A DNA stretch of 9,196 bases from Desulfobacterales bacterium (GCA_022361135.1 JAKSBM010000012.1:1-9196), one strand, 5' to 3'; shown: positions 1 through 8,500, counted from the stretch's first letter. Notes: generated by a model from the letters alone, not told the origin. A program made the numbers and translations.

Positions 1-1083
1 GTGTGGAACCGCCTGGACCAGCGCCTCCTCCCCTTGAGGGAGAAGGCGGGGCTGGAGGTGACCATTTGGGATCATCACATGGAAGGGGACATGGAGGGGG
101 AGGAATCCCATGTCCGTGAGACCGGCTCCACCGTGACCATGATTATCCAGGAGATCCAGAATCAGAAAAAATTGATTACCCCCATCCAGGCCACCCTGTT
201 CCTGATGGGATTGTATGAAGATACGGGAAATCTGACTTTTCCGTCGACCTTGCCCGAGGATGCCCATGCGGCCGGATACCTGCTGGACCGCAAGGCCGAT
301 TTGAACATCCTTTCTGCTTTTCTGAAGCAGGCCTACGGCCACCAGCAGAAGGAGGTGTTGTCCCGGATGATTGACCGGGCGGAAAAGGAAAAGGTGGGGG
401 ATTGGACCCTTAGTTTTTCCGTGCTGGAAATCGAGGGACGGATCCAGAATCTGGCCATGGTGGTCCAGATGTACCGGGAAATCGTCAATGCCGACGTGGC
501 CTTCGGGATTTTCCGGGATGTGGAAAAGGATCGTTGCATGGTCATCGGCCGCAGTGGCGTGGATGATATCAACCTGGCGGTCATCATGCGGGCATTGGGC
601 GGCGGTGGTCACCCCGGTGCGGGCTCTGCCCTGCTGAAAAAGGCCAATCCCGATGTGATCAAGGAGATGATCCAGGATTTGATCCTGGGCAACCAGCACA
701 CCTCCATCATGCTTTCGGACATCATGTCCTACCCCGTGATCACGGTGAACCACAAGACACCGGTGGAAAAGGTGGGTCAGCTCCTCAGGGACATGGGCTG
801 CACGGGCATGCCCGTTGTGGACGATGAAGATCGCCCCGTGGGTGTGATTTCCCGCCGGGATTTCAGAAAGGTGAAGAAGGAAAAGGAGCAGAAGTCTCCC
901 ATCAAGGCTTTCATGAGCCGGAAATTCATCCATATTTCCCCGGACAAGAGTGCGGTGGAGGCGGCCCGTCTCATGATCAAGCATGACATCGGTCGCATCC
1001 CCGTGGTGGAGGATGAAAAGATCATCGGGATCATCACCCGGTCCGACGTGATGATGTTTATCTACGATTTGCTGCCCGATTAA
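1..1083 (+). CDS. DHH/DHHA1 phosphoesterase-like protein with tandem CBS domains (5'-partial)
   Basis: This is the C-terminal 360 residues of a protein that begins before the window; the GTG at base 1 is probably an internal Val. Visible parts, numbered from base 1: a DHH motif (W-D-H-H, residues 23-26), a second metal-site motif (E-D-T-G-N, about 72-76), the DHHA1 signature G-G-G-G-H-P-G-A (about 201-208), then two CBS domains (about 240-293 and 305-357), each ending in a typical G-V-I-S-R or G-I-I-T-R strand. The DHH/DHHA1 fold hydrolyses phosphodiesters such as nanoRNA or cyclic dinucleotides, and CBS pairs usually bind adenine nucleotides and regulate the attached domain. In Geobacter-type relatives the same order continues into a poly(A) polymerase/CCA-transferase domain; here the TAA stop follows directly after CBS2, so that domain is absent. 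The gene is convergent with the ole operon and separated from it by a terminator hairpin, so it is probably functionally unrelated. The domain call is firm; the substrate is unknown. Confidence 0.88.
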   Translation: MWNRLDQRLLPLREKAGLEVTIWDHHMEGDMEGEESHVRETGSTVTMIIQEIQNQKKLITPIQATLFLMGLYEDTGNLTFPSTLPEDAHAAGYLLDRKADLNILSAFLKQAYGHQQKEVLSRMIDRAEKEKVGDWTLSFSVLEIEGRIQNLAMVVQMYREIVNADVAFGIFRDVEKDRCMVIGRSGVDDINLAVIMRALGGGGHPGAGSALLKKANPDVIKEMIQDLILGNQHTSIMLSDIMSYPVITVNHKTPVEKVGQLLRDMGCTGMPVVDDEDRPVGVISRRDFRKVKKEKEQKSPIKAFMSRKFIHISPDKSAVEAARLMIKHDIGRIPVVEDEKIIGIITRSDVMMFIYDLLPD

Positions 1084-1149
1084 TTCTGACGTGGAACCCG
1101 TCCGGGGATGGAAATGAAGGTTCCGGGTGGGATCGTTTCTTTAAAATAG

Positions 1150-1185
1150 ACAGGCCGGATTCATGCTGCCATGGATCCGGCCTGT
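1150..1185. terminator. Bidirectional rho-independent terminator between convergent genes
   Basis: An inverted repeat with arms 1150-1164 and 1171-1185 (ACAGGCCGGAT pairs with ATCCGGCCTGT and continues through one G-T wobble into CAT/ATG) gives a 15-bp GC-rich stem with a 6-base loop, GCTGCC. On the + strand it runs into TTTTGTTT; on the - strand it is followed by TCTATTTTAAAG. It therefore has the form of a terminator for both the DHH-CBS gene, whose stop lies 67 bases away, and the oleC end of the opposing operon, whose stop lies 29 bases away. Confidence 0.85.
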
Positions 1186-1213
1186 TTTGTTTCGTGTCCG
1201 GGTGGGGAATGGG

Positions 1214-2875
1214 TCAGGCGGTCTTTTTCACCAGCCGTTTGGCCTTCACCGCCAGTTTTTCCCGGAAAATTTTGGAATTGTGGCGGATGTCCACGGGAAA
1301 GCTTTTTTCCATGAAGATGTGCTCAATCCCCTGGGTGAGGGGGTTGGATTGGCCCAATTCCCTGAGGTCCGCCAAAAAGCCCTTTTTGTCTTTGATGGCT
1401 TCGGTGGGTTCGATGAAGATCACCGGGGTCTGGCGGCCCTTGGGGCCCACGCCGGCCAGGGCGCTGCGGAAGACCTTTTCATGGTTGTTGAAAATGGCCT
1501 CCACCGGAATGGTGAACAGGGGGCCGTTTTCCGTTTCCACCCGGTGGCTTTTTCTGCCGCAGAACCAGATCCTGCCCTTGCTGTCCTTCCAGCCCAGGTC
1601 GCCCATGCGATGCCAGATCTGGCCGTCGGGGTCTGGGATTTTGGCCTTGAGGTCTTCCTGGCGGTTGTCAAAGTAGTTCTTGGTGACCAATGGGGCCTTC
1701 ACCGCGATTTCCCCCACCTGGTTTCCTTCCACCTGGAGGGTGTCCCGGATCTGGGTGATGGGTTCGTCGGAGATTTTGATGAGCTTGATCTGGGTGTCCT
1801 GGATGGGGCGGCCCACGCACATGCCGTATCCCTGTTCGCTCAACTCACGGGTTTCACCGAGGATTTCATTGCTTTCGATGGAGATGATGGGCACGGCTTC
1901 GGTGGCCCCGTAGGGGGTGTGGATCTGTGCATCCCCGGTGAGCATGGATGAAAATTGCTCGATGTTGGCCGGGGAAACCGGAGCACCGGCGGAGACCACC
2001 CGACGCAGGGAATTGAGTTTGATCCCCTTTTCCTTGCCGTATTTCCCCACCCGGTTGAGCAGGGCAGGGGAGGCAAACATATTGGTGACGCCCTGGTTTT
2101 CAATGGCTTCGATGATCCGCTCCGGGTTGACCTGGGCCGGCTTTGTGGGGTCCATGTCCGGGATGACCGCGGTCATGGCCAGGCAGGGATCAAAGACGGC
2201 AAAGAGGGGAAATGTGGGCAGATCCACTTCGTCTGGACCGATGTTGAAATGGGCCTGGAGCTGGTCGATCTGGGCGTGGAAATTGCCGTGGGTGTAGACC
2301 ACGCCCTTGGCCGGGCCGGTGGAACCGGTGGTGAAGGCGATGGCCGCAGTTTCGTCCCAGGTGGTCTGGGCCCGGGGAAAGGGCTCGTTGGCCCGGCCGT
2401 GGTCCATGAGTTGGGTCAGGGTTTGTCCTCCCCAGAACCATTTTCTCCCCACGGTGACCCAATGTTTCACCTGCTTGAAATATTTGGGGCGCAGGGTTCT
2501 GAGGACATGGGCCTTTTCAATGCCGATGAAGGCCTTGGGTTTGCCCTGTTCCAGACATTGGAGCATGCGGTCGATGCCCATGCCCGGGTCCACCACCACG
2601 GGCACCGCCCCCACCTTGAACATGGCAAAGACGGTGATGAAGAACTCAATGCCCGGGGGGATCATAAGGATGGTCCGGGTGCCCCGGATGATGCCCATGT
2701 TTTCCAGGCCGAATGCCAGGCGGTCGGATTGTTCTTCCAATTGTTTGAATGTCAGTTGGCTGTATAGGACCCGGCCATGCTTGTCCCGGCTTGCGGGGTA
2801 TACGATGGCCCGTTTGTGGGGGTAGGTTTCAGCTGTGATTTTAAGCCGTTCAGAAATATTGGTATAGGTGGTCAT
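1214..2875 (-). CDS. oleC: OleC, AMP-forming beta-lactone synthetase
   Basis: A 553-residue adenylate-forming (ANL) enzyme. Visible core motifs: the A3 phosphate loop F-T-T-G-S-T-G-P-A-K-G (181-191), A5 P-Y-G-A-T-E-A (321-327), A7 H-R-M-G-D-L-G (422-428), A8 G-R-K-S-H-R-V-E-T (440-448) and the C-terminal lysine in R-H-N-S-K-I-F (K535). The C-terminal V-D-I-R-H-N-S-K-I-F-R-E-K-L block and the HRMGDLG/GRKSHRVET blocks are characteristic of OleC rather than of ordinary acyl-CoA ligases. OleC uses ATP to convert the 2-alkyl-3-hydroxy acid from OleD into a cis-beta-lactone, the substrate of OleB; it acts in the cytoplasm and in other bacteria forms a complex with OleB and OleD. The ATG overlaps the TGA of the preceding membrane-protein gene (ATGA) and has no strong Shine-Dalgarno of its own, so translational coupling is likely. 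It is the last gene of the operon. A generic long-chain acyl-CoA synthetase is the alternative, but the adjacent oleA and oleB make this unlikely. Confidence 0.93.
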   Translation of the reverse strand: MTTYTNISERLKITAETYPHKRAIVYPASRDKHGRVLYSQLTFKQLEEQSDRLAFGLENMGIIRGTRTILMIPPGIEFFITVFAMFKVGAVPVVVDPGMGIDRMLQCLEQGKPKAFIGIEKAHVLRTLRPKYFKQVKHWVTVGRKWFWGGQTLTQLMDHGRANEPFPRAQTTWDETAAIAFTTGSTGPAKGVVYTHGNFHAQIDQLQAHFNIGPDEVDLPTFPLFAVFDPCLAMTAVIPDMDPTKPAQVNPERIIEAIENQGVTNMFASPALLNRVGKYGKEKGIKLNSLRRVVSAGAPVSPANIEQFSSMLTGDAQIHTPYGATEAVPIISIESNEILGETRELSEQGYGMCVGRPIQDTQIKLIKISDEPITQIRDTLQVEGNQVGEIAVKAPLVTKNYFDNRQEDLKAKIPDPDGQIWHRMGDLGWKDSKGRIWFCGRKSHRVETENGPLFTIPVEAIFNNHEKVFRSALAGVGPKGRQTPVIFIEPTEAIKDKKGFLADLRELGQSNPLTQGIEHIFMEKSFPVDIRHNSKIFREKLAVKAKRLVKKTA

Positions 2876-3555
2876 AGAAATTTCTTTTTCAGCGTGTAAA
2901 GAGTTCCCTTGATGAGCCCGGGGGGCGCTTCGGGTTTGCGTCCTTTGATGATTCGGGTTTGATCCTGGGCGATTTTCAATGCAGCATCTGCTGTGCCGGC
3001 CAGTTCGGCGCGTTTCTCCTGGACACCGGCAAGTCCCTGGTCTGTGTTCACCAGGAAAAGAACATAGGATTCTTTAATGGGTTTTTCCAGTTTTGAAAAG
3101 GCTTTTATGAGGGTCCTTTGATTTTTCTCCCAGAACTTTCTTTCCTTGGCCGCGATTTTTCGTTGTTGGGGATACCGCTCGCCGATTTCCCGGATGCGCT
3201 GGATTTCCCGCTCCAAAAGATCGACCTCGGCGTTGAATATCAGCAGGGCATCGTAGACTTCGGGCATTTGATCAAAGGTGAACTTGAGCATTTCTTCGGG
3301 CAGTTTGACATGCTCCAGGACAATGGGGACATAGATGGGCGCATCGCCGTCGCCCTTGGCGAAGTAGAAATATCCCACCCCGCCTCCGGCCAGTAAAATG
3401 GCCGGAAGCAGGACAAAAAGAACCAGCTTTTTGACGAGGCTTTTTTTCGGTTTTTCCTTTTTCTTGGCATCTTCCCCGGTTTCGGCGGTGCCGTCTTCGT
3501 TGGGGGCGGATGCGGGCGGCTCTTTTTCTTTCTTCTTTTTCTTAAATCCAAACAT
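2872..3555 (-). CDS. Unknown single-span membrane protein with coiled-coil domain
   Basis: I do not recognise the family. The 227 residues comprise a very Lys/Glu-rich tail (1-43, with a K run at 5-9 and K-K-K-E-K-P-K-K at 31-38), one hydrophobic segment (about 43-65, V-K-K-L-V-L-F-V-L-L then a Gly-rich stretch and Y-F-Y-F), and a charged, mostly helical region (about 85-200) with a coiled-coil-like stretch at about 103-160. It ends in basic K-K-K-F-L. By the positive-inside rule the N-tail should be cytoplasmic and the long C-terminal part periplasmic; this is a prediction. There is no signal-peptidase or lipobox site evident. It lies inside the ole operon, 52 bases after oleB, and its stop overlaps the oleC start by four bases, so it is co-translated with oleC. 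Context suggests a role tied to the Ole products or enzymes, such as membrane anchoring or handling of hydrocarbon, but nothing in the sequence proves this. The superficial Lys-tail plus single span resembles FliL-like proteins, without clear homology. Confidence 0.8.
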   Translation of the reverse strand: MFGFKKKKKEKEPPASAPNEDGTAETGEDAKKKEKPKKSLVKKLVLFVLLPAILLAGGGVGYFYFAKGDGDAPIYVPIVLEHVKLPEEMLKFTFDQMPEVYDALLIFNAEVDLLEREIQRIREIGERYPQQRKIAAKERKFWEKNQRTLIKAFSKLEKPIKESYVLFLVNTDQGLAGVQEKRAELAGTADAALKIAQDQTRIIKGRKPEAPPGLIKGTLYTLKKKFL

Positions 3556-3607
3556 AGCTAATTTTTACCCCGGCGGCGGCGAAATGTCAAAATTCAGCTC
3601 TATTTCA

Positions 3608-4525
3608 TCATTGGGCCAAAAAATCCCGGATCAGTGTTAATGTTTCCTCGGGCTTGTCCTCGAAAAGGTAATGGCCGGCATCTTCAAAGCAATGGGCCTG
3701 GGATTGGGGGAAACGCCGTCTGAATTCCCGGTAAAAGCTCAGGTCAAAGACAAAGTCCCTGGCCCCCCAGAGGAAGAGCAATTGCTCCGGTTCCAACCGG
3801 TGCAGGGTTTTGGATACCCGGTCCACAATGGGCCATGCCTTGTCGCCCGGGGCAAGGGGAATGTCCTGGACGAATTTCAGGGTGGCGATGCGGTTTTTGA
3901 TGGAGTTATAGGGGGCGATGAGTCCTTTTTTCACCGGGCAGGGCAGGCGGCGTTCCGACCCCACGAAAAGGGCGGAGCCGGCAAACCCGTTGCATCCCTG
4001 GATGGCACCCCGGCCGAATCCCTTGATGAATTTGGTCATCCACAGGGCCGTGGGCAACCGTTTTTCCCGGGGCAGGAAGAAGCCGGCCGTGTTGGTCACC
4101 ACGATTTTATTCACCCGGTTGATGTTTTCCATGGCCCAGGCCAGGCCGATCATTCCCCCCCAGTCGTGGACGATGAGGTTGACCTTGCCCAGGGGGGCGG
4201 TTTTGGAAATCAGGGCATCCAGGTCGGCCACCCGGCTGGCCAGGGTGTAATCGTATGCTTCCGGGGAGGGCTTGTCCGAAAAACCGCAGCCCATGTGGTC
4301 CGGGACAATGGCACGGAATTCCGGGGTCAGCCCCTGGATAAGGTGGCGGTAATAAAAGGACCAGGTGGGGTTGCCGTGGACCATGACCACGGGGGTGCCG
4401 TCCCCCTGGTCCACATAGTGGAGTTCATGGCCGTTGATGTCCAAGGCCCGGGATTCAAAGGGATAGAGTTCTTCAAATCCTTTGGTTGATGTCTTCTTTC
4501 CATTGATGATGCGTTGGACTACCAT
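3608..4525 (-). CDS. oleB: OleB, beta-lactone decarboxylase (alpha/beta hydrolase)
   Basis: A 305-residue alpha/beta-hydrolase related to haloalkane dehalogenases. The oxyanion region is H-G-N-P-T-W-S-F (50-57); the nucleophile is an aspartate in the elbow H-D-W-G-G (D121, followed by W122) instead of Ser; a candidate acid is D257 in W-G-A-R-D, and the general base is H285 in D-A-G-H-Y-L-F. The Asp nucleophile and neighbouring Trp are shared by OleB and haloalkane dehalogenases. OleB opens the beta-lactone made by OleC and releases CO2, giving a cis-olefin. The gene starts inside the end of oleA (7-base overlap) and the start ATG is preceded by a G-rich stretch within oleA, so it is coupled to oleA. 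OleB and OleC are separate here, not fused as in some Actinobacteria. Haloalkane dehalogenase would be the call from sequence alone; the oleA/oleC neighbours decide for OleB. Confidence 0.9.
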   Translation of the reverse strand: MVVQRIINGKKTSTKGFEELYPFESRALDINGHELHYVDQGDGTPVVMVHGNPTWSFYYRHLIQGLTPEFRAIVPDHMGCGFSDKPSPEAYDYTLASRVADLDALISKTAPLGKVNLIVHDWGGMIGLAWAMENINRVNKIVVTNTAGFFLPREKRLPTALWMTKFIKGFGRGAIQGCNGFAGSALFVGSERRLPCPVKKGLIAPYNSIKNRIATLKFVQDIPLAPGDKAWPIVDRVSKTLHRLEPEQLLFLWGARDFVFDLSFYREFRRRFPQSQAHCFEDAGHYLFEDKPEETLTLIRDFLAQ

Positions 4526-5571
4526 TCCACCCCCAGCATATAACAGTTCAGGCCCGAGCCAATGCCCATCAAGGCCACAAAATCATCCGGTTCCAGAAAT
4601 CCCCGTTCGTCGGCAATGGCTGCCGTAATGGGCATGGAAACCGTTCCCACATTGCCCAGGAAGGGATAGGTGCAAAAATCTTTTTTAATGTCCAGCCCCA
4701 GGCTGTTGTAAAAGTTCTGGTGGTGGAGGGAGCCCACCTGGTGACCGATGAACTTATCGGGCTGGTCCGGGCCCAGGTTGAATTCGGCCCTGAATTTGGC
4801 AAAGGTTTTCCGGGCCAGGGCCAATCCGTTTTCCATGACCCCCTGGCCGTCTGTGCGCATGATCACCCGGGAGGTGGTGGGCATGCCCTTTTCCTCAAAT
4901 CCCCAGCGGCAGAGCCCGTGGTGGCGGATGGCATTGCGCAGGACCCCGCCTTTGATGCGATGTGGGCGGACCCCGGGATCCCCCAGGGTTCCGTCGGTGA
5001 GCAGCACGGCCGCAGCACCGGACCCACCGGTCATGGTAGCCACGGCCTCCTTGTAAAAGTCCACGCTTTTGTTGGCATTGATCTCATTGATGGTGGAATC
5101 GACAATCTGGCGGGCTGTTTCGCAGGATACCACCAGGCCGGCTTTGATATGGCCCAGCTCGATTTCGTTGGCCACCTGGACCATGCCGGTGACTGCGCCC
5201 AGGCAGGCGGTGCGTACATCGTAGACCTGGGTTTCCGGTCCCACGCCGAGCTGGTCTGCAACACCGCAGGCGGTGGAGGGTTCGAATCCGTCCATGCCAA
5301 TGCCGCAATAGACCACGGTGCCCAGGTCCTTGGGGGAGATTCCACCCTCCTCCAGGGCCTTGAGTCCGGCCTTGGCTGCGGGTTCGGCCAGGGTGTGGTC
5401 CACATCCCAGAACCGTCGTTCCCGGATGCCGGTGAGGGCCACCAATTGGCCGGGTTCGAATCCCATGCGGTGGAAAAAGGGTTTGATCCGGGCCTCGATT
5501 TCCTCCGAGGTCACCACATGGGGGGCCAGTTCATATCCAAAGGCCTGAATACATACCTTTGAGTATTTCAT
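4519..5571 (-). CDS. oleA: OleA, head-to-head acyl-thioester condensing enzyme (thiolase superfamily)
   Basis: A 350-residue FabH-like thiolase-fold protein. The catalytic set typical of OleA is visible: nucleophilic C123 in R-T-A-C-L-G-A, H277 in I-G-H-Q-V-G, N307 in L-G-N-V-G-T, and the OleA-type glutamate in G-F-E-P-S-T-A-C (E97), which in the family reaches across the dimer to act as the condensation base. OleA performs a non-decarboxylative Claisen condensation of two fatty acyl thioesters to a 2-alkyl-3-keto acid, the committing step of long-chain olefin or ketone synthesis; acyl-CoA is the known donor. The start is supported by a good Shine-Dalgarno (GGAG, six bases before ATG), and the ATG overlaps the stop of the PfaC-like gene as ATGA. 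Its position directly behind a PUFA-synthase subunit suggests that it takes polyketide-made acyl chains. FabH is excluded by E97 and by the oleB/oleC context. Confidence 0.94.
   Translation of the reverse strand: MKYSKVCIQAFGYELAPHVVTSEEIEARIKPFFHRMGFEPGQLVALTGIRERRFWDVDHTLAEPAAKAGLKALEEGGISPKDLGTVVYCGIGMDGFEPSTACGVADQLGVGPETQVYDVRTACLGAVTGMVQVANEIELGHIKAGLVVSCETARQIVDSTINEINANKSVDFYKEAVATMTGGSGAAAVLLTDGTLGDPGVRPHRIKGGVLRNAIRHHGLCRWGFEEKGMPTTSRVIMRTDGQGVMENGLALARKTFAKFRAEFNLGPDQPDKFIGHQVGSLHHQNFYNSLGLDIKKDFCTYPFLGNVGTVSMPITAAIADERGFLEPDDFVALMGIGSGLNCYMLGVEW
4527..4534 (-). promoter_or_regulatory. Likely G-rich ribosome-binding site of oleB
   Basis: GGGGGTGG on the - strand lies immediately before the oleB ATG, inside the last codons of oleA. 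It is a plausible but non-canonical Shine-Dalgarno: the GGGGG part is four bases from the start. oleB is probably also translated by ribosomes terminating on oleA, because the two genes overlap by seven bases. Confidence 0.4.
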
Positions 5572-8500
5572 TTATTTCTCCAGAATTCAGTTAGGGCCGT
5601 TGGGGTCAGACCTTCCAGTTTCATGCCCATGTCCTTGTAGAGAACGATTCTCAAATCGTCGGAGAACATGTGGGCATCGGCAATTACATAGGGCTCCGGG
5701 CCATAGCCCAGTTCCTTTATTTCAATTTCGTACCGGGCCTTGGATGTTTCGCAGGTCACCGGGCCCCGGCATTTCAGGTCGCTCTCGTTGGCGGGCAATA
5801 CATTGTAGTGTACGGCGGGATCCGAACTCACCCACCCCATGCGTTGGACAAAGATGCGCAGGGCATGGGCACAGCATTCGTACATCAGGGTGCCGGGCAT
5901 GACCATGTCGTCTATGAAATGGCAGGTGAGGAACCAATCGTCGGGATGGATGTCGGCTTCGGCAATGATGGAACCCAGGCCGAACCGGCCGCCCTTGGGA
6001 TCCAGCTCCAATACCCTGTCGATCAGGTGCATGCGTCCCGTGGGAAGGCGCTGGGCCTCACCCAGTTCGATTCCGGCAAAGGCCGGGCCGAATGCCCCTT
6101 CCAGATTACCGGCCCTCAGGGCTTCCACCTGGGGTTCGGCCAGGGCTGTCTTTTCCATGGCCACCAGGGGGGTAACCTGGGTGGTGGCCGCCACCCTTTG
6201 GGTTTCGTCTTTTTTCAGGATGATGCCGCCGGAATTTTCCACCTCTTCTTCGGTGAAGAATCCGGCACAGCCGTCCCGCATGGAGATGAGCAGTTCATTG
6301 CCCACATATCCCTTGTAATGGAAGAAGAAGAGATAGACGTCTCCCTGGCGCAGGAAGCGGTCGATTTCAATGTGGTATTCAATGGTTTCCCCCACCCGGG
6401 GCAGGGAACGGTGGAAGGTGACCTTGGCATCCAACAGCCGGTATTTCCGGCTTCCCTTCACTGCATGGTCAATGCCCAGGTAGGTGCAGAGCACCAGGTC
6501 GGCCTGGCCCGCTTCAATGGAGATGGACACCGGGGCAAGGCCCCCGTCCAGGTACCAGGCTGCGGGTTTGACATCGTGTTGGGTGACGATTTTGCCCTTG
6601 CCCAGGGAGCGGGGTTCCCCCTCAATGGAGACGATTCGGTCCACAAGCATGAGGGGTTCCGCCGGCAGGCGAACCCGCACCGGGTAGGAGTCCACAATGT
6701 CGAAGTCCGGGCCAAAGACCTTGCCGATTTTTCCCACGGCCAATTCCATGCACATGTCCCGGTCGTAGGCCGGTTTGGGCTGGACCGGGGTCGGCTGGGA
6801 TGCCGGCATCCCTGTGCTCCGGTTTTGATTGGTCTTTGGATCCGGGGCGTCGGGCGGGGTAAATTGCGGCATGGATTCCAGGGGCGGGAGTTCTCCCTCC
6901 ATGGGGACATCCTTCCCCTGGATCAGTTGGGAGGCCAGCCGGGTCAATTGGGCGTATTGGGCTTCCATCTGGGCCTGGGCCGCATGGGAAAGGGTGAGGA
7001 ATTTTTCATGGGCACGGGCCGTGGTCAGGGCGGTTTCCTCCCAAAGTTCCACAAAATTTTTCCGGCCGTCTCCGGTTTGATCCTTTTGGAACTCCGGTTG
7101 GGGAAAGTCCCATTGGGGCGTTGCAATGGGTTCGGCCTGTGACGGTTCCTGTGACGGCTTCTGGGGACTGCTGTTGCCCATGGCTGCCAATACCGGTTCC
7201 GGCAGGCAGGGGCTTTGGATGGGGAGTGTGATCCCTCGTTCTGCTTTGGGGTCCGGGGCCGAAGACAACGGCATGTCCTTCACCGGTGCCGGGGGGGCCG
7301 ATACCAGGGCCTGGGCCAGGGCACCATCCGTGGCCAATGCCGTTACCAGGGCCATGGCGTTTTCCGGCGCGGCTGCCGGGGCGGGGTTCAGGGTGAATTG
7401 GGCCCCAGCCGAATCCATCCAATTTTCCCCGGATGCCGGGCAGGCGGGTATTTGCTTTTTGTAAAGGCCCAGGGCGGTTTTCATGAGGCTGAACATGCCC
7501 GATGCCGTGCCGGTCATTCCCAATTGTCCCGGTGTCCAGCCCAGGTGACAGCCCTTGGAGCGGGCGGCCTTGGCAATGTCGCACAGGGCCTGGGATTCCA
7601 TTTCTCCGGCCGGTCCCATGCTTCCCATTTCCACCTGGGTGATTTGGGAAAAACGGATCTGTTGATCCTCCAGCAGGCTTTGCAGGGCCCGTCGGTAGGA
7701 TTTTTTATCTTTTTTGATTTGCCCGGGGGCCGTTTCCGTCGGGGCGCCGGCGGTGATGGCCGATGCCGCTGCCGTGGCCTGGATGACGCCGTAGATCCGG
7801 TCTCCGTCCCGCTGGGCCTGGGAGAGGCGTTTGAGCACCAGGGCCCCGGCCCCTTCCCCGGTTGTTGCCGAGTTTGCACCATGGGCCGGATTGAGAAGGC
7901 GATCCAGGGTGAATTGGCGGATGTCCCCGCACATGTCCACGCAACCGCAGATGAAGATGTCGGTTTCCCGGCTGCTCAGGGAGGCCTGGGCCACTTCCAG
8001 GGCCTTGTGGGCCGAGGCTTCCTTGGCCGACAGGGTGAAGCAGGGCCCGCCCAGTTTGAATTCCCGGGCCGTGCGGGAGGCCACGATGCCCCCCAGGGCG
8101 CCCAGGGTTCGGTTGAAGTCCAGGGGCGGACCCATCTGGTCCTTGAGTTCCGGGGCCAGGTCATGGTGTTTCCAGCGCATCTGGAAATCGGCGGCCCCAA
8201 AGTCAAAATCAATGCCCACGGCAGCGCCCATGCGATGGCGCAGGGCAGAGTCCCTATTGGGTCTGGGGGTGATGCCCGCATCTTCCAGGGCGGCCTTGCC
8301 GGCCTTGAGCAGGACCAAGTGCTGGGGCAGGATGTCCCGGAGTTGGTTGGGGGGAATGTGGAATTCTCCCAGCTCCACGGCCAGGGATTCCATGAACCGG
8401 GCCTGTTCCGGTGGGGAAATGACCGCCGGGGGCCTATTGTTCTGCCAGCGTTGGGCTGGAGAGACTCCATCCGGGACTGTTTCCCCAAAGATGAGGCTGG

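Noticed and set aside
1093..1124. Second inverted repeat after the DHH-CBS stop (GGAACC/GGTTCC)
   Set aside because: Only a 6-bp stem with a 20-base loop and no T tract; too weak compared with the hairpin at 1150-1185.
1163..2767. Two long + strand frames (262 and 270 codons) opposite oleC
   Set aside because: The OleC frame has all ANL core motifs on the - strand; the + frames show only low-complexity Gly/His/Asp-rich sequence.
3608..4525. Haloalkane dehalogenase as identity of the hydrolase
   Set aside because: The Asp nucleophile with neighbouring Trp and the H-G-N-P-T motif fit, but OleB shares them, and the gene overlaps oleA and lies upstream of oleC.
5670..7142. 490-codon open frame on the + strand
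   Set aside because: It lies opposite the dehydratase and linker region of the PfaC-like gene. The composition is Gly/His/Phe-rich without recognisable domains, as expected for the antisense of a GC-rich gene. The - strand frame carries clear motifs.
6759..7391. Possible acyl carrier protein in the PfaC-like linker
   Set aside because: No D-S-L/D-S-M phosphopantetheine attachment motif is present; the region is low complexity apart from one helix.
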